Source of the DNA: Oscarella lobularis
Taxonomy: Eukaryota; Porifera; Homoscleromorpha; Homosclerophorida; Oscarellidae
Assembly (NCBI RefSeq): GCF_947507565.1
Contig: NC_089176.1
Location: 2,232,001 to 2,296,000 of the forward strand
DNA length: 64,000 nt
Direction of reading: 5' to 3'
Below the pieces are notes generated by a model. It ran no database searches, was not told the origin of the DNA, and saw only the letters and a program-made list of their open reading frames with translations. Shown piece after piece: positions 37,788-48,865 of the stretch (the stretch's first letter is position 1; each line of letters starts with the position of its first letter). The translations under genes were made by a program, and so were the position numbers.

Positions 37788-38289
37788 GGCGTCTCCTGCG
37801 GTAGCGAAAGTGTGAATGAGCGAATCGTCTTCCGGGACACCGATACAGGAACCAGCAAGCGCTCGCACGGCCCTCGTACGGCGCTTGTCTGGACTCCTCC
37901 TCCTCTGGACGCCGATAGCAACGGTGTGGTTTTATATCTGCAAAACGATCAAAAAATTTATTAGGCATCCTGCCCTCTATCGAACCAAAGCGGCGATGCT
38001 TCCAAGCACAGCTTAAGCTAAAAACGGTCTAAAAGCGATCTAAAACGTGCGCACGTGCAACGGGCCAGTACAGAAAACAACAACACAATAACAGCAAGCT
38101 ACTGTCTACTTCCTATCCTAAATTCATTTTTATAAATAGACAATAAGATCAACTGGCTTTGTCGGAGCTTTTGAAAGAGCCTTAATCTAAAGCGTGGATA
38201 CGGAGACCAACGTACACTAGCACGAGCAGACCATCTAAAAATTTCATTACACCGTTCTCTCATCATTGTTCCTCTTTCTCTCGGAGCTC
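37788..38289. other. Spacer between receptor kinases 2 and 3
   Basis: About 500 bases; no gene seen. It would hold the promoter of copy 2 and the 3' flank of copy 3. Confidence 0.4.
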
Positions 38290-41200
38290 TCACAGAGCCG
38301 TCGTTGCCGACAACGAGTGCCCGTTCTGCGGAATCCGTCGATCGCCATTCGACTCGATTCCATTCCCGTTTCCAAGAGCGTTGATCAGCTCGCTCGGCTC
38401 GACGTAACCGTCCTGATCGACGTGCGGTAAAAAGGCGTCGTCGTCGATCGGCGGTGCCGTCACGACGACGGAATCGCGCACGGCGCGCAGCGCTATGCTC
38501 AGGACGCTATTCGGATCATTTCCCTCGTCGAACGACACCTGACGGAGATGCGTCTCCTGAAAGGGAACTTCCGGCTCGGTGTCCGAGTCGGCTTCGCTCA
38601 GTTCGCTGATCGACATCCAGAATGGATTGGTCGCCGAGAAATTCAGGTCGACGTAGAGATTCGGCTGCTCGGCTTCGAGCATTTTGTCGAGTGCCGTCAC
38701 TAGGACGCTGAAGAGGGGACGCATTTCCGCGTCGGGATGCCAACACTGAATCATCATTCCGTATCTGAAGTGAAAGTGAGGTGAGAAGAAGGAAACGGTT
38801 TTACTCGGTTTTTTCCTCCTTACAGCTCTTCTGAGCAATTGTCCGGTCTTTCCATGCGATAGCCGCGACGTAGACGCGACAGAAGCTCTTCGTTGGAAAT
38901 CGTCGGATAAGGAAATCCGCCTGGGAGTCAACGAGCAATTAGGCCCAATAAGGAAAGAGAAGAACGACTCACCTAACGTGCATATCTCCCACATGACAAC
39001 GCCAAAAGACCATCTAAAAGGTAAAAATTAATACTTCCCCTAAAGCAATCTCCCCCCGACTCATTGATCTTGAGGCGGTTCCCACCATCTCCCCCCCTTA
39101 CACGTCGCTTGCCACGGTGAAGACGCGATCTGTGATCGCTTCAATGGACATCCACTTCAGAGGCAGCCGACTGCGCGTTTTCTGCGTGTACGTAGCGTCC
39201 TTGTAGACGGCGCGCGTGAGTCCAAAATCCGAGATTTTGAGAAGCTTTCCGTCGCTGACCAAGACGTTGCGACAGGCCAAATCGCGATGAACCAAACCCT
39301 TGGCCGAGAGAAAGTCCTAGAGTACAATACACGCGATAACATCGTTCTTCTCGCGCCCTTCGCCAATCATACCATTCCAGCGGAAATTTGTCGACAAAAG
39401 GAGAGCAAATCGAAAGGAGTCAATTTGGGTCTCTCGGATCCCGCGGTGCCGGCAGCGCCTTCCGCTTCAACGTCCGGTTGCCCTTTTGCTGGCGTCGACG
39501 GCACGGACGACGCGTGAGCAGTGACTTCGACGGCAATGGCTCCAGCTTCTGGAACAATCGCACTTGCCGCCACGCCGCTACTGGCGGCGGCAGCCGCAGC
39601 CACTCCAGGCGCTGCATTCATTTCCATGTATCCCTAGAAGGAAACTCGGAATCAGTACAGAAAAATTCGCATAGTATCGATTTAGCGTGGACGAAAACCG
39701 TGTATCACGTCATTCGACCTTCTAAACTTTCAGTTTCGTCACTATGTCTAAGTATGGGTCCGTGCCACTTCCGCGATATAGACTCGTGTGAAAATGTCTT
39801 TTGACCCCTACCTCTGATTCCTTCAGCGTTCCTGGTAACGACGAATAGCGATTTCCCAACTGGCTGCCAGACTTCCGCCGATTGGAAATCAGCCACTGGG
39901 AAAAAGAAACAATGAGTGAACGAAAGCGTTTCCGGCTCGTTTCTACCGCCGGTCGCGCCGCTCGGAGAAAGTTCTGAAGATCGCCGTGAGCGCAGTATTC
40001 GACGATGAGGCAGATGGGATGACTGCGCGTTATGGAGCCGAGCACACTGACAATGTGCTTGTGCTGTCCAATTTTCTTCATCAGCCTCACTTCCTTCAGC
40101 AAATCCAACTGATCTTCACTAGTCCCGTCCTCTAAAAAAAATAACACTCTTTCTCTGCTAGTACTGTAAAGGATATCCTTATAAGCATCTACACATAGAT
40201 GATGTGATACACAGCTGAAGTGTGCCGACGTACTTTTGATCTCTTTATAGCCTTCCCCAAGAACAGACTTTTGTCTACCTCTCACCTTTCAACATCTTGC
40301 ACGCGACGACCGTCTTTACCGTCGCCACGGATCCCTTGGAGCGCATCGCCGTGCTGTGTATGCCGCTCAGCGATCCGAGTCGACGCGGCGTCGACGGCGA
40401 TTCGTTCGCCGGCGCGTTGTGCATCACTTCGCCCTTGAGAACGATGCCGAAAAAGCCTTCGCCGAGCACTTCGAGCAGATTGAGATTTTCCGGATCGATT
40501 TCCCATTCGTCGGGCGGCTCGGACGGATTGAAGCAGGGAGCGAGATGCGGCGGATGATAGGTGGCCAATTCGAGTTGATGAATGCGTTCCTCGTATTGCT
40601 TCTTCTCGCGACCGACGCACAGGACGGAGACGATGACGACGATGACGATGACGACGACGAGAACGACGACAATTGGAACGACATAGGGCACGACCGATTG
40701 CTTCGATTTGAAAGGAGCTAAAGAAAGAAAAAAAAAATCAATACACACACGACGAAGACAAAGAGTTATAGATAAATTAACGTACCGGACGACGTTAGCA
40801 TCGTGACTGTCACGTACTCGCTTTCTTTTCCCAAAACACTAATCGTTTTGATCTAAGAGGAGATGGTTTAGAACATAAGAGATAAACGAAGTGCGAAAGG
40901 CATACCTTGACCACGTAATTCGTTATCTCGTTCAAATCGGGTATTTCGAATTCGCGCGCAGTCTAAAAACGATGCCGTTGTTTGATAGGATCGTCTAAGT
41001 CTCTTCACTGTGTGCAGTACCGAGTCGTTAACATAGATCCTTTGCTGTTCCTCGAGAACGACATCCTCTTTGCCGTCGTTGCCTTCGGGAGAGTAAACGA
41101 TTTCGAAGCCGTAGACGGGAAAGTCTTCGTGGACTTCGTCTTCCTCTACGCTCCACGCGAGCAATAGATGCGACGTGTCCGGCACCGACGCTATCGAGAC

Positions 41201-43698
41201 GTTGATCGGAGCCGGCGGCTCCAACGCTATAAAAAAAAAACGAGCATCGAGATTCAGAAGATAAATGTGTGCGGAGAGCTCTCCGTGTACCTTGCGCGAT
41301 AATAGTCACTGCACTCGATTGATAACCGTTACTAGAGTGAATAGGCTGAAGCTAAGAAAATAGAAATTAAAAAAAAAAACGATAACGCCAATTCTCCAAA
41401 TTTCTCACCGTGACTGAATAAACGCGACCGGGATCGAATTCCAAGTCCCTTGCATAGATGAGACCCGTTCCGTCCTTCGCCTTGACTGAAATTGGTTGGC
41501 CAACGCGCCCAAAGCTGTTCTTTTTTTTATGAAAGAGAACTATGAGCTCAAATCTGTCGACTGGCACGCGAGGAGGATTCCGCCACGACAAGGTGCTTTC
41601 GTACTTTCGCGTCGTCACGTTGAAGGTGATCTCGCTCGCTTGAAACCACGTGTCGCCGCTACCTAATCAGAAACATTTTTTTTCTAGAAGACTTTGGCGA
41701 GGAGGAGAGACGATATTACTGCAGAAATTGCGATCTGAGAACGGATCTACGCAAAAAAGAAATAGTTTATAATAAATAATTTATAATCGTTTATCTAGTC
41801 GCGATACCGGGTGTTTTCAAGACGAGTTCGTACTTTTGATCGTAATCACTAAGACCCGCTTTTCGAGATCCGGCGATCATCTGAAATAGAATTCACAATA
41901 AACAAGAATAATAAAAATAATTCGAAGCGTACAAAAATGTAGATCTTGCAGTCCGGCTTCAATTGATCAAGAACAAACGACGACTCGTTCTAGGCAAAGA
42001 AAACTGACAATACGAAAGCCAAACACAAGATCCAATATCTAACGTTTCGAACAAAGTACACGCGATCAGCCATTTCGGTGCAGTACGACGCCACCAGGTA
42101 GAGCGAATAGCAATAGTCGCCCGTAAAGTTGACGTCGAGAGGATTCCACTCGATCACGCGACTCGCTTCGGGACTGAAACAATTCGTGTTCCATGTATAT
42201 AAGTCATTGCGATCCGGCGGCCCGGGCTTCTTTAGATGAGACGTCCTTTTGTGATTGCCACAGTAGTCGGGAACTGAACAGTCAGACGGGTGACACCACG
42301 TCTGGCAATTGAGCGCGCCGAATTCTAAAAAAAAAATTCGTTTATGATGTTCATCCTCAAATTAAAAAAAATGTATCAACCGCTTTTCGTTCTTTGTACC
42401 TTCTGATGAAATCATTTGCGTTATGGGACCATACGATCTTAGGCCGTATATGTTGACGGCGGCCACTTTGAACACGTAGTGTTCATCGCATCGTATCGTG
42501 CTCGATGTCCGCAGTTCATTGAAACTGATCGCTTTCGACTGAAAGACAAAAACACGTTTCAGCGTTCTGCAAAAGAAATAAAAAATCCCCTTGAAAGCGA
42601 GCGGTTTCACCTCTATTGCGGCCGCATATGTCCAATCGAATTGAGCTTCGTTTGCCGGATTGTAAACGCTCGGATCCACCTCGGCTTTCAGCACCAAATA
42701 GAGAACGGCCAGAGTCTTAGACGCGGAGCTTCCAACGTAGAAAACACCGTTCTTCTGCTCCCACTTCAACGTCCCGTTTGCAGCAGTGGTTACATACATT
42801 TTTCGCGGAAGATCTGACGACTTAGGAACTAAAAAGGTCACACTGAAGTCAAACGAAATCAATTAATTAATTAATTAATAGCTATATAAAGAAACATTCT
42901 CCGCAACCCTCAAAGTTATATACTACGGTAACGATTACAGGATGAACAACAGTCCCTAACATCGCTTACTGGTCGTATTAGTTTTCATATTGCTGATAAA
43001 TTCGCACGCACTAGTGCAACCGGCCTTCTGAGCCTGAAATAACGGGCCCAATCCACGACAACTCTTCGAATAGGCATCGCACCACTCACTTTTGATCCGA
43101 AACACGTCGATTTGCACTTTTCAAAACTGTCGTCAAAACCCGTTTCGCTGCGACACTTATCTTGGCACTAAAAAGCGAACCGAGTGCGTAAGGAGAAAAA
43201 AAGAGCGACGATCGAGCATCTGCGTCGTGTTTCGAACCATTATGCACTGCCGGTCGTTGTTGCTGCAGACGTAAGGGTAGTCGGGCGACGCCTGGGAAAA
43301 AAAAGAACAAAGGGAACGTTCCATCGTCTCACGCGCACCGCAGACGGCCGCAGAAACGCGATTAGGCTATTCTGTGCGGCTCCGCGCTTTGTCGATCGCG
43401 TCTTCCGCTCGACGAAAGCGACTAAAACGAGCGATCGACGCCGATTTTCGTTTTCGGCGAGGAGTAGTACGAGTGGACGCGTCGTTGCGCGGATTTTTGG
43501 GGAGTCGAATTGCACGAGGCGTGCGAAAATCGGCGCGTTCGATCGTTTCGTCGCGTTTTTTACCTTTGAATCGTAGGTGTAGCAGTTGGCGAGGCAGCGC
43601 GTTCGGTTTTCGAGGAGTTGTACTGACGGGTTCGCGTCGCTTTCGCGCCATTCGGCGGCGAACGCGATCAAAATCATGACGGCGATGCGAGCCGACAT
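38290..43698 (-). CDS. Receptor tyrosine kinase, anosmin-like/FN3 type, copy 3
   Basis: The start at 43698 ([20 protein letters not shown]) gives a signal peptide; an in-frame ATG lies 42 bases upstream. Cys-rich N-terminus: [14 protein letters not shown], then [22 protein letters not shown]3 at 42.8-42.4 kb ([19 protein letters not shown], close to the first FN3 of anosmin), a Cys-rich domain at 42.3-42.0 kb ([17 protein letters not shown]), then FN3-like modules to 40.8 kb. The membrane span is nearly all Val/Ile ([17 protein letters not shown]). Kinase: [11 protein letters not shown], insert with [35 protein letters not shown], an Ala/Pro-rich kinase insert at 39.6-39.4 kb, [41 protein letters not shown]. 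The tail has YVEP and ends ATTAL. All catalytic motifs are intact. Confidence 0.87.
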
Positions 43699-44028
43699 TG
43701 GGTTTCGTGCGTTGTTGCCGGTGGGGTCGATTCGAGACACTGAAGACGGAAAAAAGTAACAGACAGCCGATAATCACGAAGGAGGCCAAGTCTTCTCACA
43801 ACTCTATTTAGAAGTATCACGCTCTTCCGGGAACGCACGCTAAGTAAAACGTCATCGTGCGACAGTTCGTGCGACAGTTAATAGGCAATCAATTTTTTTG
43901 TAGAGGCTAAAGAAAGAAATTTGTTAAAAATACGCAAGAGTAAAAAATTGCTGGAGTAATTTTCTTAGAAGCTGAAGAAATTTGCATATGGTTGTTGTTA
44001 TTAACTTCGTAGGCGTAAAAGCATCATC
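43699..44028. promoter_or_regulatory. Divergent promoter region
   Basis: 330 bases separate the start of receptor kinase copy 3 (minus) from the start of the trypsin-fold gene (plus), so both promoters must lie here. No TATA box or known site stands out. Confidence 0.4.
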
Positions 44029-45876
44029 ATGGGGAATTACGTTACGAATTACTTTGTACGCGAAGTCGAAGCCGAGAAGCACGAACTGCAAGAGCAAGTC
44101 AACGAATTGCGCCAGGAAAATGAGCAGCTGCGCGTCGCACTCAGACTGACGCCTTACTTTGTACGCGACAAATCGTACTTGAACTTTATGTTGGAGGCTT
44201 CAAAAGCAGTATGTTACATTAAGTTACCGGACGGCAAGGTAACAGAGGACTCTGAGGTCGCTTTTTTACTTGCTAAATTCTAACTTGAAGGCAGGAACGG
44301 GATTTCTCGTCAGTAATGATGTCGTTTTGACGGCTCTGCACGTTATAACACCAGATTACGAAAATGACGCCAGCAAAATTAGCGCCAAGCTGAGAGAAAC
44401 TGATTTTACGTTCTCGTTCTTTCGTGACGCGAGGACAGGAGGCCCTGAAACAACATTTAGAGCCCTTACAGATGACGAGAACTGCGCCATCGTTTACTTT
44501 CCCGGTAAGAAACTGGGGTCGGAGTCTTCTAAACCGGCACAGGCTCAGACTGAAAGGCCGGACAAAATTCCGGACTTAAGAAGATTTCTGGACTTCATTC
44601 TTGTGCGCCTTAAATCCCAGCCAGAAGCAGAAGGCGCCGAGTCTGCTCTTGACGGAAAGACTTTCATTCCTCTTCCGTTGAAACGCTATACCAAATTCGG
44701 AAACATTCCTACAAAAGAAAATCTTTTAGAACGACGCGAAGCCACAAATAATCTAGCCACCGTTGTTAAGAATAGCAAGCCTCCGGTTACAACTCTCTAT
44801 CACCGGCTAAATATGCCTCTTCATATTTTTCAATCGCGTATTACTGGCGCCGACGTGGAAAACGATTTTCTTGAATTTATATGCTTTACATATGGACTTA
44901 GACTTAGAGATAAACTTTCACTGCTGGGCGCATCTGGCTCGCCACTGCTAGACGATGATGGGGGCCTCATCGGTATGCACCTTAGAGGCTCAGATGCACA
45001 CAGCAAAGCAATCTACGTTAACAGCATCATTGAACAGTTGCATTGTGATAAAAAGAAGCAGAAACTGCCATTGGTGAGGAAAACCTGATTCTTGGCTGAA
45101 CAAAATTATTTCTTCTGTAGGTCAAGCGACTTTTGGATGACGTGCTGCGCACGCAGGAGGATCAATTTATGACAGTTTTCAAACCAAAGGAGACAGTGAT
45201 GCTGAGTCTTAAATACAAACAAGAATTTGAAGAATGTCGACACAATCCAGTTAACTCTGAATCTGATTGTAGGGCACGCTACGTTTATGATGCCGAAGAA
45301 TGTGCTGAAGCACCGTCGTGGATAACGCAGGTAGTAGAATTGAAGCCACTTAAAACTGCAAAACAGCTACCTTATAAAGCAACTGTTTTATTGAGTCACT
45401 CATTCTTAGAGAGCTCGCCTATCTTATTGCTCTGGAATGAAGATCCAATTGTTTCGACGAGATCACCTGTTACGTTTCAAATTATAGGTGAATTTGATAG
45501 CGAATTGGAGGCAAACAAAGTTGACCAAGAAATTGTTGAAAGGGTGAATGAAATCGGCAAAGGAATAATTGAAGTGGATATTGTTTTTTCTGGGAACCTT
45601 TGCCGGTTGGCTGCAAAATGTGTCCGTCAATTATTCAGATTCAACTTGAATCAATCAATTATACCTTTAGACGATGAAACAGAACTGTGGAGAGTTAATG
45701 CAAGGCTCTCTCCTAAACATACGGAATTAGATACAGATCCAGGTTCTGATTTTTTTAGCCTCGCAACAACCGATCAGGTTCACGTCCACTTCAATGTAAA
45801 CGGCGTTCTAGGAAAGGTAACAAAGCAGGCCAACCGATATCGACCACATTACGCATGCGTTTTGTTTTCGGTGTAG
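44029..45876 (+). CDS. Coiled-coil trypsin-fold serine protease-like protein
   Basis: Three exons: 44029-44238, 44291-45073, 45121-45876, all phase 0, 582 residues after joining. No signal peptide. The N-terminus MGNYVTNYF has Gly at position 2, open to N-myristoylation, followed by a Leu-heptad coiled coil (EVEAEKHELQEQVNELRQEN). Residues ~71-330 form a chymotrypsin-like fold: GTGFLVSNDVVLTALHVI (His87), RRFLDFILVRL (Asp171) and LLGASGSPLLDDDGGLIGMH (Ser285). The Ser loop is GASGSP rather than GDSGGP, as in HtrA-like and Trypsin_2 proteins. The C-terminal ~250 residues are not recognised. It is probably a cytosolic regulatory protease in metazoan signalling or immunity (inference). It converges with the ZU5-like gene, 180 bases between stops. 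Confidence 0.75.
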
Positions 45877-46056
45877 AAAACGTTTCAACCAACATGTCAT
45901 AGCCAGTGTCATTCTTTCACTAATGAGTACAAGAAGACGTTGAAACAACTCAATGGCCTAATAACCATCTACATCAACGAAAAGACTGAAAAGAGATTTA
46001 CGGTATGGAAGCAGGAGAAAGACTAAGGGGGAGGGTATACTCACAAACATCACGCT

Positions 46057-47936
46057 TTATAGTTTTCTGTCTTGTTCCTTGTGACTTGTTTTATGCACTA
46101 CGCTGTGCCCATAGCGATCAAGGTTACTCTTGACGAACGTTGAAAGTTCTTCTCCAAAAGTATTCCTGACAGCACTAACCATACGAGGATGCACAAACAG
46201 TGCGCAACAAATTTTTTGTACACTTGCATCTTCTCGCTTTCTGTATGCAAATAGAAAATCCAGAACGTCAGAAAACTTAGTTTCTTCTTCGAAGTAACGC
46301 GTCAGACAATTCAACGCGTCTCCTGGTCTTGCTTCTGCCTCACTCAGCTTTACAGCCAATACATAACATTCCGGCACTGATGGAGAAGAAGAACACCGCA
46401 CAGACAGATTTTGAGGTTCGCCCATAAAATAACACTAAATAACACTAAATAACACTATTTCTCTCTCCAAAATAAACTATTGACCTTACACAAAATGGAT
46501 GGTGGAAACTAGCCCACTCACGGGATGAAAGAAGATAAATTTGAAATACGCCGTATGCTCTGGAGACATGTTCCTTTCGTGTTAGCAGCATTTGCTCCCA
46601 GACTGGAGCATACTGAGCAATTGCAATTCTTTCGCAATCAAATCTCTATTAAACATGCAATCGAGTTTTGCCTGATACGATAATTAGGAAGGTATGAGCA
46701 ACGTACCACACAAATCAGATCTGAGTCCACAAGACTCTGACAAGCAATAGCTGCGTCTGCAGACACTGTAGCGGTAGACTTGTCTTTCAAGAGCACTACT
46801 TCAAGACGCTCGTTACATTGAAGAGAAACAAGAACTGGGCTTGGAAGCAAATCACCACCTTGCTATATTGCACATTGCATTAAATAATAATATATTAACA
46901 AGAATCGTCATACCCTCGTCTTTTCGTAAACGCTGGACACGAAGAATTTGACGTCAATAGTTTCCTCATGCAGTTTATATGACGCATCAATGTTTACATT
47001 CCTTTTCTTGGCGATTGTTGTTACTAAGCAATGCTCCTTCATCTTAAGAGAAAGAGTCCTTTCTTCTAAATTGTACTTGGCTTTGAGGTGTTCACTTTCA
47101 AAATAACAGTGATCTTCTCTGAAAGCAGCGACGACGTCAAAGTCTATGTTGAAGTGCAAAGAAAGGGAAGACGGTTTGGCGTGCAAAATAGCAACGCCTT
47201 CTTCTTTGCAGAGCAAACTGAAATCAGCAGGAATAGTCATCTCCGCGAAGTCTAGAAGTGGGCTGCGCTTTGACACTTTTATCACTGGACCTATCCACCC
47301 ATCGCGGTGCACTGAAGATGCCACGTAGACATGAGCTTGACAATCGTCAACGCTAACGCGTTCTAAACGTGCGCCAATAGCAGTTGGTTTGACCGGATAG
47401 ACAACTGTTACGCCGGTTTTTTCCGAATAGAAAACTAACTCGTCACGAGCCTTTTGAGAATTGTACGTCTTCTTTCCTTCGCATGCTTCCAAAAGTTCTT
47501 CAAGCACAAGCGACACTTTGGGCTCTCCCAGATACGTCGGTTGTTGTGATCGCTTCAATTCAGACTTGGGGTGATGCAGGCTGTCTCGTAATAGTTGCGT
47601 ACTTGTAGCCGTATCCGCCCGCGGCATTACTGGGTGCAGGTCGCTGCTTTCACTCACTGGGCTACGAGGCTGTTCATTAAGGTGTAGCTGTCCAGTAGCC
47701 GGTATTAACGAAGGTACGCTCATATCAACTTTGCCAGTGGCCTCCTCAGTGCTGAAAACTCTAGACCCCGATGCAAAGCCTGACCACTTGCTGAAGGTAC
47801 CATATCCAGAGTCATGAAAAGCTTCTCTATACGCAGATTCCTCATCTGTCATCGTATACAGACTGTGATAGTTGGTGCGTGGCACAAAAATCACGTGATT
47901 TTTTAGGAAATGGGGACTCTCTTGGCACCCATCCAA
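46057..47936 (-). CDS. ZU5-like (ZU5-UPA type) intracellular protein
   Basis: Exons 47936-46914, 46862-46707, 46645-46522 and 46376-46057; phases agree, giving about 540 residues. The ATG at 47936 is first; the later MTDEESAYRE start is also plausible. The N-terminal ~130 residues are Ser/Pro-rich (SPVSESSDLHPVMPR). Then a ZU5-like beta region: SEKTGVTVVYPVKPTAIGA, DGWIGPVIKVSKRSPL, FAEMTIPADFSLLCKEEGVA. It continues into a UPA-like part (VLVSLQCNERLEVVLLKDKS). The last exon is helical (KFSDVLDFLFAYRKRED) and may be a death-fold remnant. ZU5-UPA modules occur in UNC5, ankyrin, PIDD and NLRP1-type proteins. The HF-S self-cleavage motif of PIDD was not seen. Family placement is by pattern only. 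Confidence 0.55.
46436..46462. repeat. Short tandem repeat, TAACACTAAA units
   Basis: Three near-identical 10-base units in the last intron of the ZU5-like gene; each supplies a TTTAG acceptor-like end on the minus strand. Confidence 0.6.
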
Positions 47937-48865
47937 GAGATAAATACTATCTATGACGTCACGGGGAAGAGCGGACGATTGCTTGGTGCCTTGACATCTG
48001 CCTGGAGCAATCTGCGTCTATCCTCAAAGCATAAGATAAACGCTCAAAGCACGGATTGTATTAGGAAACGGCCCCGCTAGAGTATCTCCTTTTTTCAAGC
48101 GATACTCTTGAAGTTGGTGCAGTTAGACGTGGCCGTCTTCGCTCTCTCAGAGTCTGGCATCTCGCACTCGTGTGTCTGAACGAATGCGAGCGAGGTCAAA
48201 GGTACGAGGAGGCCGGTTCGTGCTTGGTCTGTCTCGTCAAGGGACACGTCACTTGGGACGTTGTCGAAAGAACTATTTTATAAGAACACGACGTGGGCAA
48301 TATTTCTGACAGTTTTCGTTCTAACCGTTTGCAGGTGCGTAGACATCTGCTCCTCCCTACGACGCGTTACGGACGCGATGGCACTCGTCCGCCCTCCGTT
48401 TCATGCTCAAACATCTCAGCAAACTCGTCATCCTACAACGGGCGTCCGAATTTTCCTAACGGAGCCGCGCGTCGACGCTCAGGCTCGATCGTCGAGTTCG
48501 CTTTCGTCACGCGATTGCCCCGAAGAAGCACGAGGGTCGTTCGAGTGTATGGGGATTCGGCGACGCAAACGGGCCCGGGCCGAGCAACGAAGCCAACGGA
48601 TTCTGAACGGAATGGCAACGATAAAAGCGCTCATCGACTACGCACGCGTGGGAAGCATTCGATGGAGGCGTGATGCCGGAAGTTGCCGCTCAAAGGGCGT
48701 CCTGGACCTGGCTGCTACGCTGCCAGAGAAACTTCGACAGCAGCGTTGCTTGTTTTCCATGTGAAACTCCCTTATTCTTTATTAGTTCTACACGATTTCA
48801 ATCTAAAGACAGACAAAGTTAGCTAAAATCACTCGCTAAAATCTAGAACGACTCCAAGTTTTCTT
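47937..48865. other. Region between ZU5-like gene and LamG receptor array
   Basis: Begins with the upstream region of the ZU5-like gene, including a CRE-type TGACGTCA near 47956. Open frames on the plus strand (48261-48764 and an overlapping one) have no recognisable domain and Arg/Ser-rich composition; they may be a decayed gene. Nothing firm. Confidence 0.35.

Noticed and set aside
48261-48764. 167-codon plus-strand frame with a hydrophobic start
   Set aside because: Looks like a signal peptide followed by Arg/Ser-rich sequence, but another plus frame overlaps it almost completely and neither has a known domain; left as unassigned region.
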